From assembly GCA_964017065.1 (NCBI GenBank), contig OZ024786.1, forward strand, positions 11,536,002 through 11,600,001: a stretch of DNA of 64,000 nt. The letters are read 5' to 3'. Shown in pieces: positions 1-24,535 of this stretch (positions are counted from its first letter, which is position 1; each line of letters begins with the position of its first letter). The notes beneath the pieces were generated by a model. It worked only from the letters and a program-made list of their open reading frames with translations, searched no databases and had not been told where the DNA came from. The position numbers were made by a program, and so were the translations under genes. The DNA comes from Haliclona indistincta (taxonomy: Eukaryota; Porifera; Demospongiae; Haplosclerida; Chalinidae).

Positions 1-212
1 TGGTAACACGATTGACTTGCTAACAGACCATAGATCCCTAAATCAGTGGCTGTACATAAGACTATGATCAATATTTTGTCACAAACAGCTGAATTCAATT
101 CAATGCATCTCAGGTGTCAGTCAATAGTAACTAGCTGAACTAGCTATAGCCAGGCCACAGCAGCCACTGATGTAGGGATCTATGGTCTGTTAGCAAGTCA
201 ATCGTGTTACCA
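1..212. repeat. foldback element with perfect 39-bp terminal inverted repeats
   Basis: Bases 1-39 are exactly the reverse complement of 174-212 (ends TGGTAACACGATT / AATCGTGTTACCA). The roughly 134-bp centre is unrelated. This is the shape of a MITE or foldback element. The left flank is outside the window, so a target-site duplication cannot be tested. It lies in an intron, or upstream, of the MUC4-like gene. Confidence 0.75.
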
Positions 213-381
213 TTCCATGCTTGTTCCTTGTTGGTTTACATTGTGAACCAGTGGTAGATTCTTCATCACTACATCCTTTTGATTTCGATAGAAATCTTTT
301 AATTTAACTGCAGGTTGATCTATATAATTGTGCATGACGTGATGTTTAGAACCTGAGTTTATTATGTTTGTTTCTCTTTAG

Positions 382-14659
<14,278 letters not shown>

Positions 14660-15031
14660 CACTTTCTATAGAACGTATTATAGTTTTTTATCGTAAATAG
14701 TGTGTTACAGTACATTTAGTATCCACATTTGTATTACGTACTGTCAATCATTTTGACTATCAGCTGTCATTTAAAATTTATTATTAAACTACAATAATAT
14801 TATTATGAAAATTAATGGTGAATTTGCGGTTTTCGATGTGCTGCCACTGTGCTGCCATAATTTATTATTCCACTAAACCTGTGCACTGTTGAGTGTGGTA
14901 TTGACGCAGCATGTATTGGTTTGCTAGCATGGTACAGGGAGTAATTTAGTGGGGTTAGGGTTCATGTTCTTGGTAATATTGAGGACAATATTACGTTGCT
15001 GTAATGTGTTAAAGAGAACCCGACAGTACGG

Positions 15032-15165
15032 TATTCGCCAAACGGCGCCCAGTATTCGCTAACGGCGCCCAGTATTCGCCTAACCGTGCCAGAATACTGG
15101 GCGCTGTTAGGTCCATACTGGGTGCCGCAAGTTAGGCGAATACTCAGTGGGAGCCGTTAGGCGAA
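15032..15165. repeat. short repeats GGCGCCCAGTATTCGC with inverted copies
   Basis: Direct copies of a roughly 20-bp unit (CGCCCAGTATTCGCTAACGG) are followed by inverted copies (GAATACTGGGCGC, GTTAGGCGAATACT). The result is a palindromic cluster between the MUC4-like 3' end and the transporter gene. In unit 2 the same cluster is larger and is interrupted by the retrotransposon fragment. The rest of 14660-15660 shows no gene. Confidence 0.75.
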
Positions 15166-15660
15166 GCCTCGAAGGTTTTCAGGGTCTTGGGTTTAGTTTC
15201 TATTGCGAGACCACGCCTGTGTGCATAACGATTCATTTCCGCGTAGTCCGAGGCGTCCAGCTTTTCCAATTGCCCACAAATCAACAAGGAAATGATCGAA
15301 AATTGTGGTCTTAATAGGTGGTCTTATTATACAAGTGGTCCTTAAGACAGGTTTCATTGACGTTTTTAGATTGCATGCAAAGTATACTTTATCTCACTTC
15401 ATGACGGTGTATAGGTTATAAACCATTTTGCTCTGACGTGATCAAATAATGAAATTGGATGTGCATGTTTGCATACAGTTCTATTGTGAGCATATAAATT
15501 GCATGATTACACAACTGAGTATTTATTTTCATAAGAGCACAAGCAGTCAAATAAACAAGGAAGTGCTGTATTGCATTGAATTATACACGCAAGTGAAAAA
15601 CTGAAAAAAATCCAGTTTATTTTAGTTATAGTCACTTCTGGTACGTATAGATCTGAGAAG

Positions 15661-17424
15661 ATGCTCTATAAGACTGCTTATCTTGTAATTCTGTGCTGCA
15701 GTCTGATGCATATGACCATGATTGGATCTGATGTTAGCTTCTATCATACAGCCAACAAGGATGGAACTCTGGCTTACTTTATAAGCCAAGCTGTAGCGTA
15801 CCTTCTCTACCCTCTGCTTGGCTGGCTGGCAGATGTCTACTTCACTCGATACAAATTCATTCTCTCTTCATTCATTACAATGATTGTAGGCACTGTCTTC
15901 ATGATTCTCACAGCTGCTCTGTTCATTGCCTTTAACAATGCGAGGGCTGTTTTATTCATTCTTGGAGGGCTATCACTAAATATTGGTCTTATTGGAATGG
16001 GTCTGTTTGAGTCTACAGCCATTCAGTTCGGTATGGACCAGATGCTGGAGGCCTCCTCAGAACAGCTCAGTACTTTCATTCAATGGTACTACTGGAGTTG
16101 CAATGTAGGTCGATTGATTTTGATGTACATGTCGGCTGGTGTTCTGGAATACTACAGTTCCTGTACAATTGATCTCGATGATCAGGAGACTGAGAATATA
16201 TATGATTCTCTCCATCCTTATTACTTTGCTATAGGATGTACTGCTGTGCTAATTATGGGCGGTCTACAATTGATTAGCGTTGTTGTTGGTTTGTGCCTGC
16301 TTGTTTACTCAAAGAAACACTTCAATATTGATAGAACAGGGGAACACCCACTCAAGCTTATTTTCAATGTACTGAAGTATTCATGGAATCACAAGTGTCC
16401 AGAAATCCGCAGTGCATTCACCTACTGGGAAGATGACATCCCCTTACGTATTGATCTTGGGAAAAACAAGTATGGAGGACCGTTCACCACTGAGGAGGTG
16501 GAGGACACAAAGACTTTCTTTAGGATTATTCTCTTGCTTTTGACACTGCTTGGCATTCATCTGTCAGAACACGGTTACTCTGTTCTGAAGCAGTTACTGA
16601 GAAAGCAGTGTCCTTCACATTGGGTGGGTCTGCTCAATGGTGACCCGATGCATTTCACATTCATTGTGATAATAATCGGGGTTCCACTTTTCCAATTATG
16701 CGCACGATGTTGTGGTAGAAAATACTACCCAAACATGCTGAAACGAATGGGAATTGGTATATTTCTTTGTTTAGTCAAAGAAGTAGTTGAAATATCTCTA
16801 CAGGTTGTTATGGCTGAACGTGATGACTGTCGATTTTTTGACAATGGCTCAATGATTGATTCTTGTTATATGCTAGCAAGTAAATTCAATTTGAACGGTA
16901 CTTGCCTCAGCATTTCAGAAATCACGGACAACTTTTACCACTGCGAGGAAAACAATCTTCCCTTTTTTTTGCTCTTGGTTCCCTTTCTGCTCCAAGGGTT
17001 GTCTTATTTGCTGGTGTTCATGACAGCCCTCGAGTTCATCTGTGCTCAGGCTCCTCTTCGACTGAAAGGACTCCTCATTGGAGTGTGGTATGCTTCTTTT
17101 GCTGCTAATTACGTTTTAGTTGAAATACCGGGAATTTTCATAGATTCAGGCTTAACGTGGTTGATCTTTCATTCTGTCAAAGGTTTTCTTATTGCTTTTA
17201 CTCTAATGATGTATTTCTGTGTGTCTAAGAAGTATCAATATCGCCAGCGAGATGAGATAGTCAATGAGCAGTTTCTCGTGGAAGAGATTTACGAAAGAGA
17301 ACTGGCTATGGCTGAAGAGTATGAAGAACGGGAAAGACAAGAAATTGACACTCTTCTTGAAAGAATTGCTGAGCAAAATAGAAGCTATGGTGCTATATAC
17401 AGCCCTCGACTTCTATTCAATTGA
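15661..17424 (+). CDS. POT/SLC15-family-like MFS transporter, copy 1
   Basis: Intronless 587-residue ORF with about 12 hydrophobic segments. POT/PTR features: GWLADVYFTRYKF after the second helix (the MFS motif-A position), and late in the protein EFICAQAPLRLKGLLIGVWY, which matches the conserved EFxxxQAPxxMKG region of proton-coupled oligopeptide transporters. The usual N-terminal ExxER proton-coupling motif is not visible, and the first helix is divergent (MLYKTAYLVILCCSLMHM), so substrate and coupling are unknown. A large loop (about residues 218-285) contains charged residues. The C-terminus is a Glu/Arg-rich, probably helical tail (EEYEERERQEIDTLLERI). AATAAA lies at 17445-17450, about 20 bp after the stop. 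The ATG is the first in frame after an AT-rich leader. The family call is fairly sure; the member is not. Confidence 0.75.
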   Translation: MLYKTAYLVILCCSLMHMTMIGSDVSFYHTANKDGTLAYFISQAVAYLLYPLLGWLADVYFTRYKFILSSFITMIVGTVFMILTAALFIAFNNARAVLFILGGLSLNIGLIGMGLFESTAIQFGMDQMLEASSEQLSTFIQWYYWSCNVGRLILMYMSAGVLEYYSSCTIDLDDQETENIYDSLHPYYFAIGCTAVLIMGGLQLISVVVGLCLLVYSKKHFNIDRTGEHPLKLIFNVLKYSWNHKCPEIRSAFTYWEDDIPLRIDLGKNKYGGPFTTEEVEDTKTFFRIILLLLTLLGIHLSEHGYSVLKQLLRKQCPSHWVGLLNGDPMHFTFIVIIIGVPLFQLCARCCGRKYYPNMLKRMGIGIFLCLVKEVVEISLQVVMAERDDCRFFDNGSMIDSCYMLASKFNLNGTCLSISEITDNFYHCEENNLPFFLLLVPFLLQGLSYLLVFMTALEFICAQAPLRLKGLLIGVWYASFAANYVLVEIPGIFIDSGLTWLIFHSVKGFLIAFTLMMYFCVSKKYQYRQRDEIVNEQFLVEEIYERELAMAEEYEERERQEIDTLLERIAEQNRSYGAIYSPRLLFN

Positions 17425-17444
17425 CATGTTTGAGGCTTGAACAA

Positions 17445-17450
17445 AATAAA
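17445..17450 (+). promoter_or_regulatory. poly(A) signal of transporter copy 1
   Basis: Canonical AATAAA about 20 bp after the TGA stop; the copy-2 gene has the same signal at 23322-23327. The very short 3' UTR is conserved between the copies. Confidence 0.6.
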
Positions 17451-17575
17451 AATTTGTCAATATTATTTTGTACAAGTCACATTCCTTATTAGCAATACTT
17501 GTTGGTTCTTGTCCCTCCTCGCTGTGTTGGTCCTGAAAGAAATATACTCTTGTATTCACGTATGGACGGTGATAT

Positions 17576-18065
17576 AGACTTCACACATTAGTGCACGAGG
17601 TGACACTATGGTCTACACTTTACTGTTGCAAGAAGTAGGAAACTGCTGTACATGTATAGTGATAGACTATGATAAGATAACTATACAGTGTACAGCAGTT
17701 TCCTACTTCTTACAATAGTCAAGCGTAGACCGTAGAGCGTCACCTCATGCACTAATGTGTGAAGTCTTTGATCATCCTCATAAGATAACAATGCCTTCAC
17801 ACATTAGTGCATGAGGTGACGCTCTACGGTCTACGCTTTACTATTGCAAGAAGCAGAAAAACCGCTGTACATGTAGCTTATTACTCCTTGCAAGAAAGAT
17901 TTGAGTGTAAAGCGTCACCTTGCAGTCACTAATGTGTCAAATCACTGGTATTTATTCACACAATGGAGCATGATCAAAGACTTAATCGCATTTTAACGCA
18001 TTAGTGCTCCACGCTTTACGGTCTACGCTCTACAGTTTACGCTTTACCATTGCAAGAAGTAATAA
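17576..18065. repeat. dispersed foldback repeat family A, first cluster
   Basis: Bases 17577-17766 form a foldback with arms of about 85 bp. The outer ends are CTTCACACATTAGTGCA.GAG and its complement; inner words include GTCTACGCTTTAC, TTGCAAGAAGTAG and CTGCTGTACA. Further family-A words follow to 18065. Related copies are at 23455-23770, 24190-24355, 25565-25720, 29800-29995, 44625-44700 and 49795-50045. No coding capacity. Confidence 0.75.
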
Positions 18066-18222
18066 AATCGCTGTACTGACAGGGAATGGAATGTGCAGTG
18101 GGTTGATTATAAACATGTGAATGATTTACACCTTAGCAACTATTGGTTTCATATGTGAGGTGTTAATTAGTTATAGCTTTTATCAGGTAAGCAGGTGTCC
18201 AAGATTTTTTCTAACACTGCAG

Positions 18223-19825
18223 TTTGGGGACAGTGAGAGGCAACAATTCCAGAAAGCAGCAGCAGATTCTCTGAACCTTTACTGCGGCAGCAATCGTGAC
18301 AGATGCCGACTACCTGCTACCAGAAAAAGGTAAAGCGCTTTTGCCTAGTACTCGGCTTTATTATGCACAAAAATGAAGATATTTAACCATTACGTACTTT
18401 TATTTGATAACACTTCAATTTTTGCAGACAATCTACCACAGTGCTAGCTAGTGGTGTTACCATCACCAGCACCATGGATACCAGCAGTGGTCTAAGGGTT
18501 AACCTGTACGTACAAGGATCAACGGGATTGATTCCTCAACAAGATGTTTTGTCAGCTATTCGAGTAAGTAATTCATGATATGACCAAATAACATGCATTT
18601 TTATGAAATGCATGTTGCATGTAAAAAATTTATGAAATCAACTGGTTTGTTTATTGTATTTATGTACAACAGTTTAGCAATTGTGTGTACTATTGATAGT
18701 TGTTTATAGAAATGCAAGTCTCGTGGTTGTATTTGGTGAGCTTGTGTATACAGTGGAAACCCTCTAATCTTTACAGCTGATTGCAGCAAACTTGACTCTC
18801 AGTTTTGACAAACAGACTACCCTTAAGGACTCATATTTGTGGTCAACACCACACCTCTCCCTGCACATGTGCTAGTATAGGGAGAGGTGTGGTGTTGACC
18901 ACAAATTAACAGTCCTTGTAACAAAACTGAGAGTCAAATTTGCTGTATTGGGGCATACAAGTTTTGTCCTACACTTTTAAATTAGCGGTTGTTAAAATTA
19001 ATATGCAAATTTAGAAAACGATCAAATGAGTATTCTTTTCTAGGGAGGTATATTGCATAATCAAAAAGAGTTCTTTAAAGTAGCTATACATGCAGGAAAT
19101 GTGCTATTTATGTTTAATTGACGTTTCTACTTTTCTCTCCATCTCTTCGCTCCTTTTCTTTCTTCTATCTCTCAGTCCAATACAGCTCAATTTCAAAATG
19201 CTGGTTTCGATGTCGCAAGTGTCGAACCTGTGAATCAATCTACTGACGAGCTGTCTACTGGTGCTATAGTTGGTATTGTGATCGCAGTAATGGTGATTGC
19301 ACTGGTTGTGGTTGTGGTGCTTCTGACTGTTTTATGCTGTTGGTGGACGCGGTAAGAACTTTATGCCTGTAATAGACCACTCACAAAGGAGAGCATTTGA
19401 TTAATAAATTTTGCTGTTTACACGATCAAAATTTTATACAACTGTTCTGATCAGCAACTATCCCATGCACTAGCATACTGCACTGTTGTGAAAATTTCTA
19501 TATCAATGAGCGTATTGATCTCTTGTTGCTGAATTGTTTTTGTATCTATGTACATTGACAGCTTGCTAGCAAGGATTTAAAATGTTTTGATTTTTACAGA
19601 CAAAGGAAGAACCAGCATGGAAAATATTCATTTGCAAAGAGCACCAATCTGGAGAACGAGTATATTGCTTCTGGTGGAGTAGTCATCCACAATGAGGCCT
19701 ACGATAGCAGTGCGAGACAAGAAAAGGATTATGTGTCCTTGAGTAGTGTCACACTAAAGAATACTGTCGTTGATCAAGGTGCTAGCGACAGCTGTCATTT
19801 AAAATTTATTATTAAACTACAGTAA
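18223..19825 (+). CDS. duplicated SEA-like/TM/tail exon cassette (intact, possible alternative 3' end)
   Basis: Exons 18223-18329, 18428-18563, 19176-19351 and 19600-19825 mirror exons 13080-14659 and keep every splice site, phase and reading frame. The helix (AIVGIVIAVMVIALVVVVVL) and the three tail tyrosines are kept. A 117-bp deletion removes the original stop, so the tail now ends SDSCHLKFIIKLQ at TAA 19823-19825. The first exon is phase 0, the same as 13080, so exon 12674-13023 could splice to it in frame, skipping copy 1 and the transporter gene. Otherwise it is a 5'-truncated pseudogene. An in-frame ATG at 18121 gives a third possibility, a short chimeric protein. Confidence 0.55.
18784..18955. 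repeat. intronic foldback element, second copy
   Basis: Duplicated version of the foldback at 13651-13816, in intron 18564-19175, with small indels (an extra CCTT near 18823 and a shortened right arm). Confidence 0.7.
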
Positions 19826-20135
19826 TAATTATTATGAAAATTAATGGTGAATTTGCGGTTTTGGATGTGCTGCCATATTATTGCACTAAACCTGTGCACT
19901 GTTGAGTGTGGTATTGACGCAGCATGTATTGGTTTGCTAGCATGGTACAGGGAGTAATTTAGTGGGGTTAGGGTTCATGTTCTTGGTAATATTGAGGACA
20001 ATATTACGCTGCTGTAATGTGTTAAAGAGAACCCGACAGTACAGTATTCGCCAAACGGCGCCCAGTATTCGCTAACGGCGCCCGGTATTCGCTAACGGCG
20101 CCCAGTATTCGCCTAACGTGCCCAGTATTCGCTAA

Positions 20136-21016
20136 TAGCTCAGTTATTGCTACTGTTGGTCAACAGAAGGACTTAGGCATTATTGTTACTAATGATTTGT
20201 CCTGGAGCTGTCATTACAGTAAAATCTGTAAGAATGCTTATTCTTCTCTTCACTTAATCAAGAGAGTACTTCCTGCTACATCTTCGGTCTTGCTAAAGAA
20301 ACGCTTATATATCTCAATAGTTCGATCACATTTCGCATACTGCCCACAGCTTTGGAAGCCTTTTCATGCTAAAGACATTCTTAACCTTGAAAGAGTTCAG
20401 AGAAGAGCAACCAAGTATCTTTTGAATGACTATGTTATTGACTACAAATCAAGATTGCGCCAACTAAATATCCTACCACTCTCTCTCTGGTTTGACCTCA
20501 GAGACATAATGTTTTTAATCAAATGCCTGCAAAACAATAATGAAGACAATTTTAATATCTATGACTATGTTAAGTTCACCTCAGGCCGCACAAGATCGTC
20601 TGGGGTGAAGCTTGCGATTAATTATACTAGAACTTCATCCTATAGACATTTTTATTTTAATCGTATTGTTCTAATTTATAATGCAATTAGTTCTGTTGTA
20701 AATTTATCTGATTCTTATTATACTATTCAATATAAGGTTGTTTTATTTCTATGGTCTTTTTTTGATTCACACTTCAATCCATACGATACATGCTCTTATC
20801 ACCTTGTCTGTCCCTGTAATTCATGCCATTCTTCAGGTTTTTATATTTAGATTAGTGTAGATTTATAATGTTTCTGTGTTTTTGTTTTTGTTTGTTTTTG
20901 GCTCTACATGAATTTGTAGGTGTCCTTCAGCAGTTAATTTGCCTCAATTAATCCGTTTCCTGTATTTACTTTCTGTTTATTATGCTGCTGTAAAGTCTGA
21001 TAATAATAATAATAAA
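20136..21016 (+). mobile_element. 5'-truncated non-LTR retrotransposon fragment
   Basis: This 881-bp block is absent from unit 1 at the equivalent site. It ends in a (TAA)n-type tail (TAATAATAATAATAAA), as in several LINE clades. One frame, open from 20137 to the stop near 20850, encodes the C-terminal region typical of non-LTR reverse transcriptases (KDLGIIVTNDLSWS, AYSSLHLIKR, VRSHFAYCPQLWKP, LERVQRRATKYL). The RT catalytic core and any 5' ORF are missing, so it cannot move on its own. It postdates the tandem duplication. Confidence 0.85.
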
Positions 21017-21537
21017 GGCGCCCAGTATTCGCCTAACGTGCCCAGTATTCGCTAAAGGCGCCCAGTATTCGCCTAACGTGCCAGAATACTGGGCGCTGTT
21101 AGGTCCATACTGGGTGCCGTTAGGCGAAGTACTCAGTGGGAGCCGTTAGGCGAAGCCTCGAAGGTTTTTAGGGTCTTGGGTTTAGTTCCTATTGCGAGAC
21201 CACGCCTGTGTGCATAACAATTTATTTCCGCGTAGTCCGAGTCCATGTCTGTTGTCCACTGACGTCCAGCTTTTCCAATTGCCCACAAACTGTAGGTTAT
21301 AAACCATTTTGCTCTGACGTGATCAAATAATGAAATTGGATGTGCATGTTTGCATACAGTTCTATTGTGAGCATATAAATTGCATGATTACACAACTGAG
21401 TATTTATTTTCATAAGAGCACAAGCAGTCAAATAAACAAGGAAGTGCTGTATTGCATTGAATTATACACGCAAGTGAAACTGAAAAAAATCCAGTTTATA
21501 TTAGTTAGTCACTGCTGGTACGTATAGATCTGAGAAG

Positions 21538-23301
21538 ATGCTCTATAAGACTGCTTATCTTGTAATTCTGTGCTGCAGTCTGATGCACATGACCATGATT
21601 GGATCTGATGTTGGCTTCTTTCATACAGTCAACAAGGATGGAACTCTGGCTTACTTTATAAGCCAAGCTGTAGCATACCTTCTCTACCCTCTGCTTGGCT
21701 GGCTGGCAGATGTCTACTTCACTCGATACAAGTTCATTCTCTCTTCATTCATTACAATGATTGTAGGCACTGTCTTCATGATTCTCACAGCAGCTCTGTT
21801 CATTGCCTTTAACAATGCGAGGGCTGTTTTATTCATTCTTGGAGGACTATCACTTAATATTTGTCTTATTGGAATGGGGCTGTTTGAGTCCACAGCCATT
21901 CAGTTTGGTATGGACCAGATGCTAGAGGCCTCCTCGGAACAGCTCAGTACTTTCATTCAATGGTACTACTGGAGTTGCAATGTAGGTCGATTGATTTTGA
22001 TGTACGTGTCGGCCGGTGTTCTGGAATACTACAGTTCCTGTACAATTGATCTTGAGGATCAGGAGACAGAGAATATTTTTGAAACTCTCCATCCTTACTA
22101 CTTTGCTATAGCATGTACTGCTGTGTTAATTATGGGCGGTCTACAATTGGTTAGCGCTGTTGTTGGTTTGTGCCTGCTTGTTTACTCAAAGAAACACTTC
22201 AATATTGATAGAACAGGTGAACACCCACTCAAGCTTATTTTCAATGTACTGAAGTATTCATGGAATCACAAGTGTCCAGAAAACCGCAGTGCATTCACCT
22301 ACTGGGAAGATGACATCCCCTTACGTATTGATCTTGGGAAAAACAAGTATGGAGGACCATTCACCACTGAGGAGGTGGAGGACACAAAGACTTTCTTTAG
22401 GATTATTCTCCTGCTTTTGACACTGCTTGGCATTCATCTGTCAGAACACGGCTACTCTGTTCTGAAGCAGTTACTGAGAAAGCAGTGCCCTTCACATTGG
22501 GTGGGTCTGTTCAATGGTGACCCGATGCATTTCACATTAATTGTGATAATATTCGGTGTTCCACTTTTCCAATTATGCGCACGATGTTGTGGAAGAAAAT
22601 ACTTCCCAAACATGCTGAAACGAATGGGAATTGGTATATTTCTTTGTTTAGTCAAAGAAGTAGTTGAAATATCTCTACAGGTTGTTATGGCTGAACGTGA
22701 CGACTGCCGATTTTTTGACAATGGCTCAATGATTGATTCTTGTTATATGCTAGCAAGTGAATTCAATTTGAATGGTACTTGCCTCAGCATTTCAGAAATA
22801 ACGGACAACTTTTACCACTGCGAGGAAAACAATCTTCCCTTTTTTTTGCTCTTGGTTCCCTTTCTGCTCCAAGGGTTGTCTTATTTGCTGGTGTTCATGA
22901 CTGCCCTCGAGTTCATCTGTGCTCAGGCTCCTCTTCGACTGAAAGGACTCCTCATTGGAGTGTGGTATGCTTCTTTTGCTGCAAATTACGTTTTAGTTGA
23001 AATACCGGGAATTTTCATAGATTCAGGCTTAATATGGTTAATCTTTCATTCTGTCAAAGGTTTTCTTATTGCTTTTACTCTAATGATGTATTTCTGTGTG
23101 TCTAAGAAGTATCAATATCGCCAGCGAGATGAGATAGTCAATGAGCAGTTTCTCGTGGAAGAGATTTACGAAAGAGAACTGGCTAGGGCTGAAGAGTATG
23201 AAGAACGAGAAAGACAAGAAATTGACACTCTTCTTGAAAGAATTGCTGAGCAAAATAGAAGCTATGGTGCTATATCCAGCCCTCGACTTCTATTCAATTG
23301 A
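21538..23301 (+). CDS. POT/SLC15-family-like MFS transporter, copy 2
   Basis: Intronless 587-residue paralogue of the gene at 15661, the same length and nearly identical. Visible differences are scattered substitutions, for example VGFFHTV against VSFYHTA near the N-terminus, IFETLHP against IYDSLHP in the central region, and SGLIWL against SGLTWL late in the protein. There is no frameshift or stop. The leader is shared with copy 1 back to about 21290; further upstream the promoter region is interrupted by the retrotransposon fragment. AATAAA lies at 23322-23327. Function as for copy 1; regulation could differ because of the insertion. Confidence 0.75.
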   Translation: MLYKTAYLVILCCSLMHMTMIGSDVGFFHTVNKDGTLAYFISQAVAYLLYPLLGWLADVYFTRYKFILSSFITMIVGTVFMILTAALFIAFNNARAVLFILGGLSLNICLIGMGLFESTAIQFGMDQMLEASSEQLSTFIQWYYWSCNVGRLILMYVSAGVLEYYSSCTIDLEDQETENIFETLHPYYFAIACTAVLIMGGLQLVSAVVGLCLLVYSKKHFNIDRTGEHPLKLIFNVLKYSWNHKCPENRSAFTYWEDDIPLRIDLGKNKYGGPFTTEEVEDTKTFFRIILLLLTLLGIHLSEHGYSVLKQLLRKQCPSHWVGLFNGDPMHFTLIVIIFGVPLFQLCARCCGRKYFPNMLKRMGIGIFLCLVKEVVEISLQVVMAERDDCRFFDNGSMIDSCYMLASEFNLNGTCLSISEITDNFYHCEENNLPFFLLLVPFLLQGLSYLLVFMTALEFICAQAPLRLKGLLIGVWYASFAANYVLVEIPGIFIDSGLIWLIFHSVKGFLIAFTLMMYFCVSKKYQYRQRDEIVNEQFLVEEIYERELARAEEYEERERQEIDTLLERIAEQNRSYGAISSPRLLFN

Positions 23302-23454
23302 CTTGTTTGAGGCTTGAACAAAATAAAAATTTATCAATTTTGTTTTGTACATGTCACATTCCTTATTAGCAATACTTGTTGGTTCTTGTCCCTCCTCGCT
23401 GTGTTGGTCCTGAAAGAAATTTACTCTTGTCTTCACGTTAAGGAGGGTGACATA

Positions 23455-24355
23455 GACTTCATACATTAGTGCATGAGGTGACACTATGGTCTACACTTTA
23501 CTATTGCAAGAAGTAGGAAACTGCTGTACATATTATGATAAGAGGTACTATACAGTGTACAGCAGTTTTCCTACTTCTTACAATAGTCAAGCGTAGACCG
23601 TAGAGCGTCACCTCATGCACTAATGTGTGAAGTCTTTGATCATCCTCCATCGTGTGAATAAGATAACAATGCCTTCACACATTAGTGCATGAGGTGACGC
23701 TCTACGGTCTACGCTTTACTATTGCAAGAAGCAGAAAAACCGCTGTACATGTAGCTACTGAATGGGAATGGAATGTGCAGTGGGTTGATTATAAACATGT
23801 GGATGATTTACACCTTAGCAACTATTGGTTTCATATGTGAGGTGTTAATTAGTTAGAGCTTTTATCAGGTAAGCAGGTGTCCAAGATTGTTTCTAACAGA
23901 ACCATCCACTTCCTGATGCTTGATGTGTCTATTTCATCACCTGCATGTTGAGTAGAATGAAGAATGGAGGATGAACATTTAGGTTTTTCTGCAAAGGAAG
24001 TGGAAATCTAATGTTGACAGATGCTAACTAAAAACTAACAGAAGCTAGTTTGATGAAACTGGTATACAAACCTTCATGTTTTGTTTCTTCTCACTAGCTG
24101 AGAAATAAACTGATGAACTACAGAATTTGCAATAGTTGAGTTAGTGCGTATCCATGCTATCAGTAAGTTGAAGTAGTGTACCTAAAGCGGTTTTATTACT
24201 TCTAGCAAGGGCTAAGCGTAAACCGTAGACCGTAAAGCATTAATGCGTTAAAATGCTTTGATCATGCTCCATTGTGTGAATAAATACCAGTGACTCGACA
24301 CATTAGTGACTGCAAGGTGACGCTTTACACTCAAATTTTCCTTGCAAAAGGTAAT
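23455..24355. repeat. dispersed repeat family A copies and intergenic spacer
   Basis: Bases 23455-23640 repeat the foldback of 17577-17766, followed by a shorter family-A piece to 23770 and another at 24190-24355. The stretch 23900-24190, after the duplication breakpoint, has no recognisable feature. Confidence 0.65.
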
Positions 24356-24535
24356 AAAATCTCTAATTGCAACAGTTGGTTATCTCAGAGTTAATACTGA
24401 TTTCGCTCACAGAAGCATTGATGTGAACATTAATGTGCTTATTATTACAGAAAAGTATTTTACGTATGAGTTACAACACTACACTTTAATGAATGTTATC
24501 GTGATTAATTGCAATTATTGTCTGATTACGTTTAG

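Larger units (their letters stand above)
18218..23898 (+). repeat. tandem duplication, unit 2
   Basis: Direct repeat of 13075-18217. The main differences are an 881-bp retrotransposon fragment (20136-21016), a 117-bp deletion at the tail stop codon, small indels, and loss of part of the downstream dispersed-repeat array. Both coding parts remain open. Confidence 0.9.
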
